From positions 51,400,001 through 51,460,000 of the forward strand of contig CM060733.1 of NCBI GenBank assembly GCA_030704615.1: a DNA stretch of 60,000 nt. The letters run 5' to 3'. Positions 59,901 through 60,000 of the stretch are shown here, piece by piece (position 1 is the stretch's first letter; every line of letters begins with the position of its first letter). The notes under the pieces were generated by a model. It did not search any database, had not been told where the DNA came from, and saw only the letters and a list, made by a program, of their open reading frames with translations. Made by a program: the position numbers and the translations under genes. The stretch is from Takakia lepidozioides (lineage: Eukaryota; Streptophyta; Takakiopsida; Takakiales; Takakiaceae).

Positions 59901-60000
59901 TTATTTTTTCCTCTTGTACTTCTCGGACGTTCTATGTCATAATATATAAAGCTAAGAGGCCTCCGTTCCTCTTTTTGAAAATAAATAAATAATAATAAAA
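56940..60000 (+). mobile_element. L1-type element with ORF1 and 3' end but no ORF2; continues to the window edge
   Basis: A pyrimidine-rich leader of about 500 bp precedes ORF1 at 57460. After ORF1 decays near 59575, only about 400 bp follow before an L1 3' module: ggttattttttcctcttgta, atataaagc, aagaggcctccgttcctctt and (AAT)n at 59890-60000. The 3-4 kb ORF2 (endonuclease and RT) expected between ORF1 and the tail is absent. The left edge is judged from composition; target duplications cannot be checked because the right edge meets the window end. Confidence 0.8.
57460..59575 (+). pseudogene. L1 ORF1 protein (DUF4283-like plus CCHC zinc knuckle), interrupted
   Basis: The frame 57460-58842 (460 codons) has a basic N-terminus (RRDTRREVRRDDRQKQGG). 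A DUF4283-like RNA-binding domain follows at about residues 90-230 (DRHWARQWAFEHLGPEGG, GRGFYSFMFVSTDHAEKAL, NLFPWSLDW). The zinc knuckle CHHCHREGHVKADC (C-x2-C-x4-H-x4-C) lies at about residues 287-300. A TAG at 58840-58842 is followed by 187 more codons in the same frame (58852-59415), then a shift into 59366-59575 ending KKGKAKALSFGSLN. The protein binds element RNA in the retrotransposition particle. The in-frame TAG and the shift suggest a decaying copy. Confidence 0.85.

Overview
This is nuclear DNA of a land plant. The evidence is a PPR-DYW gene relic, a plant A1 aspartic protease, an ankyrin/PGG gene, exons of a plastid ADP/ATP carrier and of a granule-bound-type starch synthase, GT-AG introns throughout, and an intact UBC22-type E2 gene. 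The style of the PPR repeats (VVSWTAMI, HGEEA) and the presence of piggyBac and animal-like LINE reverse transcriptase suggest a seedless plant (moss, lycophyte or fern) with a large, transposon-rich genome. That placement is inference only.

Layout. 0-7.5 kb: a decayed PPR-DYW gene with a 199-bp internal tandem duplication, a tRNA-derived SINE, a second PPR scrap, a palindrome plus degenerate repeat array, and a second tRNA-like element. 7.6-10.8 kb: a broken aspartic protease gene split by a 647-bp piggyBac MITE at TTAA. 10.8-15 kb: exon-intron fragments of two unrelated plastid-related genes, both on the minus strand. 15-17.6 kb: a 5'-truncated LINE with an animal-like RT. 18.0-21.8 kb: a nearly intact 3.8-kb piggyBac element that is the likely source family of the MITE. 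23.3-25.7 kb: an ankyrin/PGG pseudogene. 25.7-41 kb: mostly repeat debris (MITE, LINE 3' ends, reverse SINE, an L1 ORF2 scrap) and a pair of ~1.5-kb direct repeats. 41.6-45.4 kb: a multi-exon leucine-rich gene on the minus strand with a lysine-rich N-terminus. 46.2 kb: a long hairpin. 48.2-50.7 kb: an intact six-exon UBC22/UBE2S gene on the minus strand, the clearest working host gene here. 53.3-55.5 kb: two exons of an unrecognised gene. 56.4 kb: a perfect 30-bp-arm hairpin. 56.9-60 kb: an L1-type element with ORF1 and an L1 3' end but no ORF2.

The genes do not form a pathway. The window is best read as one or two live host genes (the E2, probably the LRR gene, possibly the 53-kb gene) inside layered mobile-element insertions. 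The most unusual content is the piggyBac family (autonomous-looking copy plus MITE), the cluster of captured gene fragments, and the L1 and SINE families, each recognisable from several copies in this one window.
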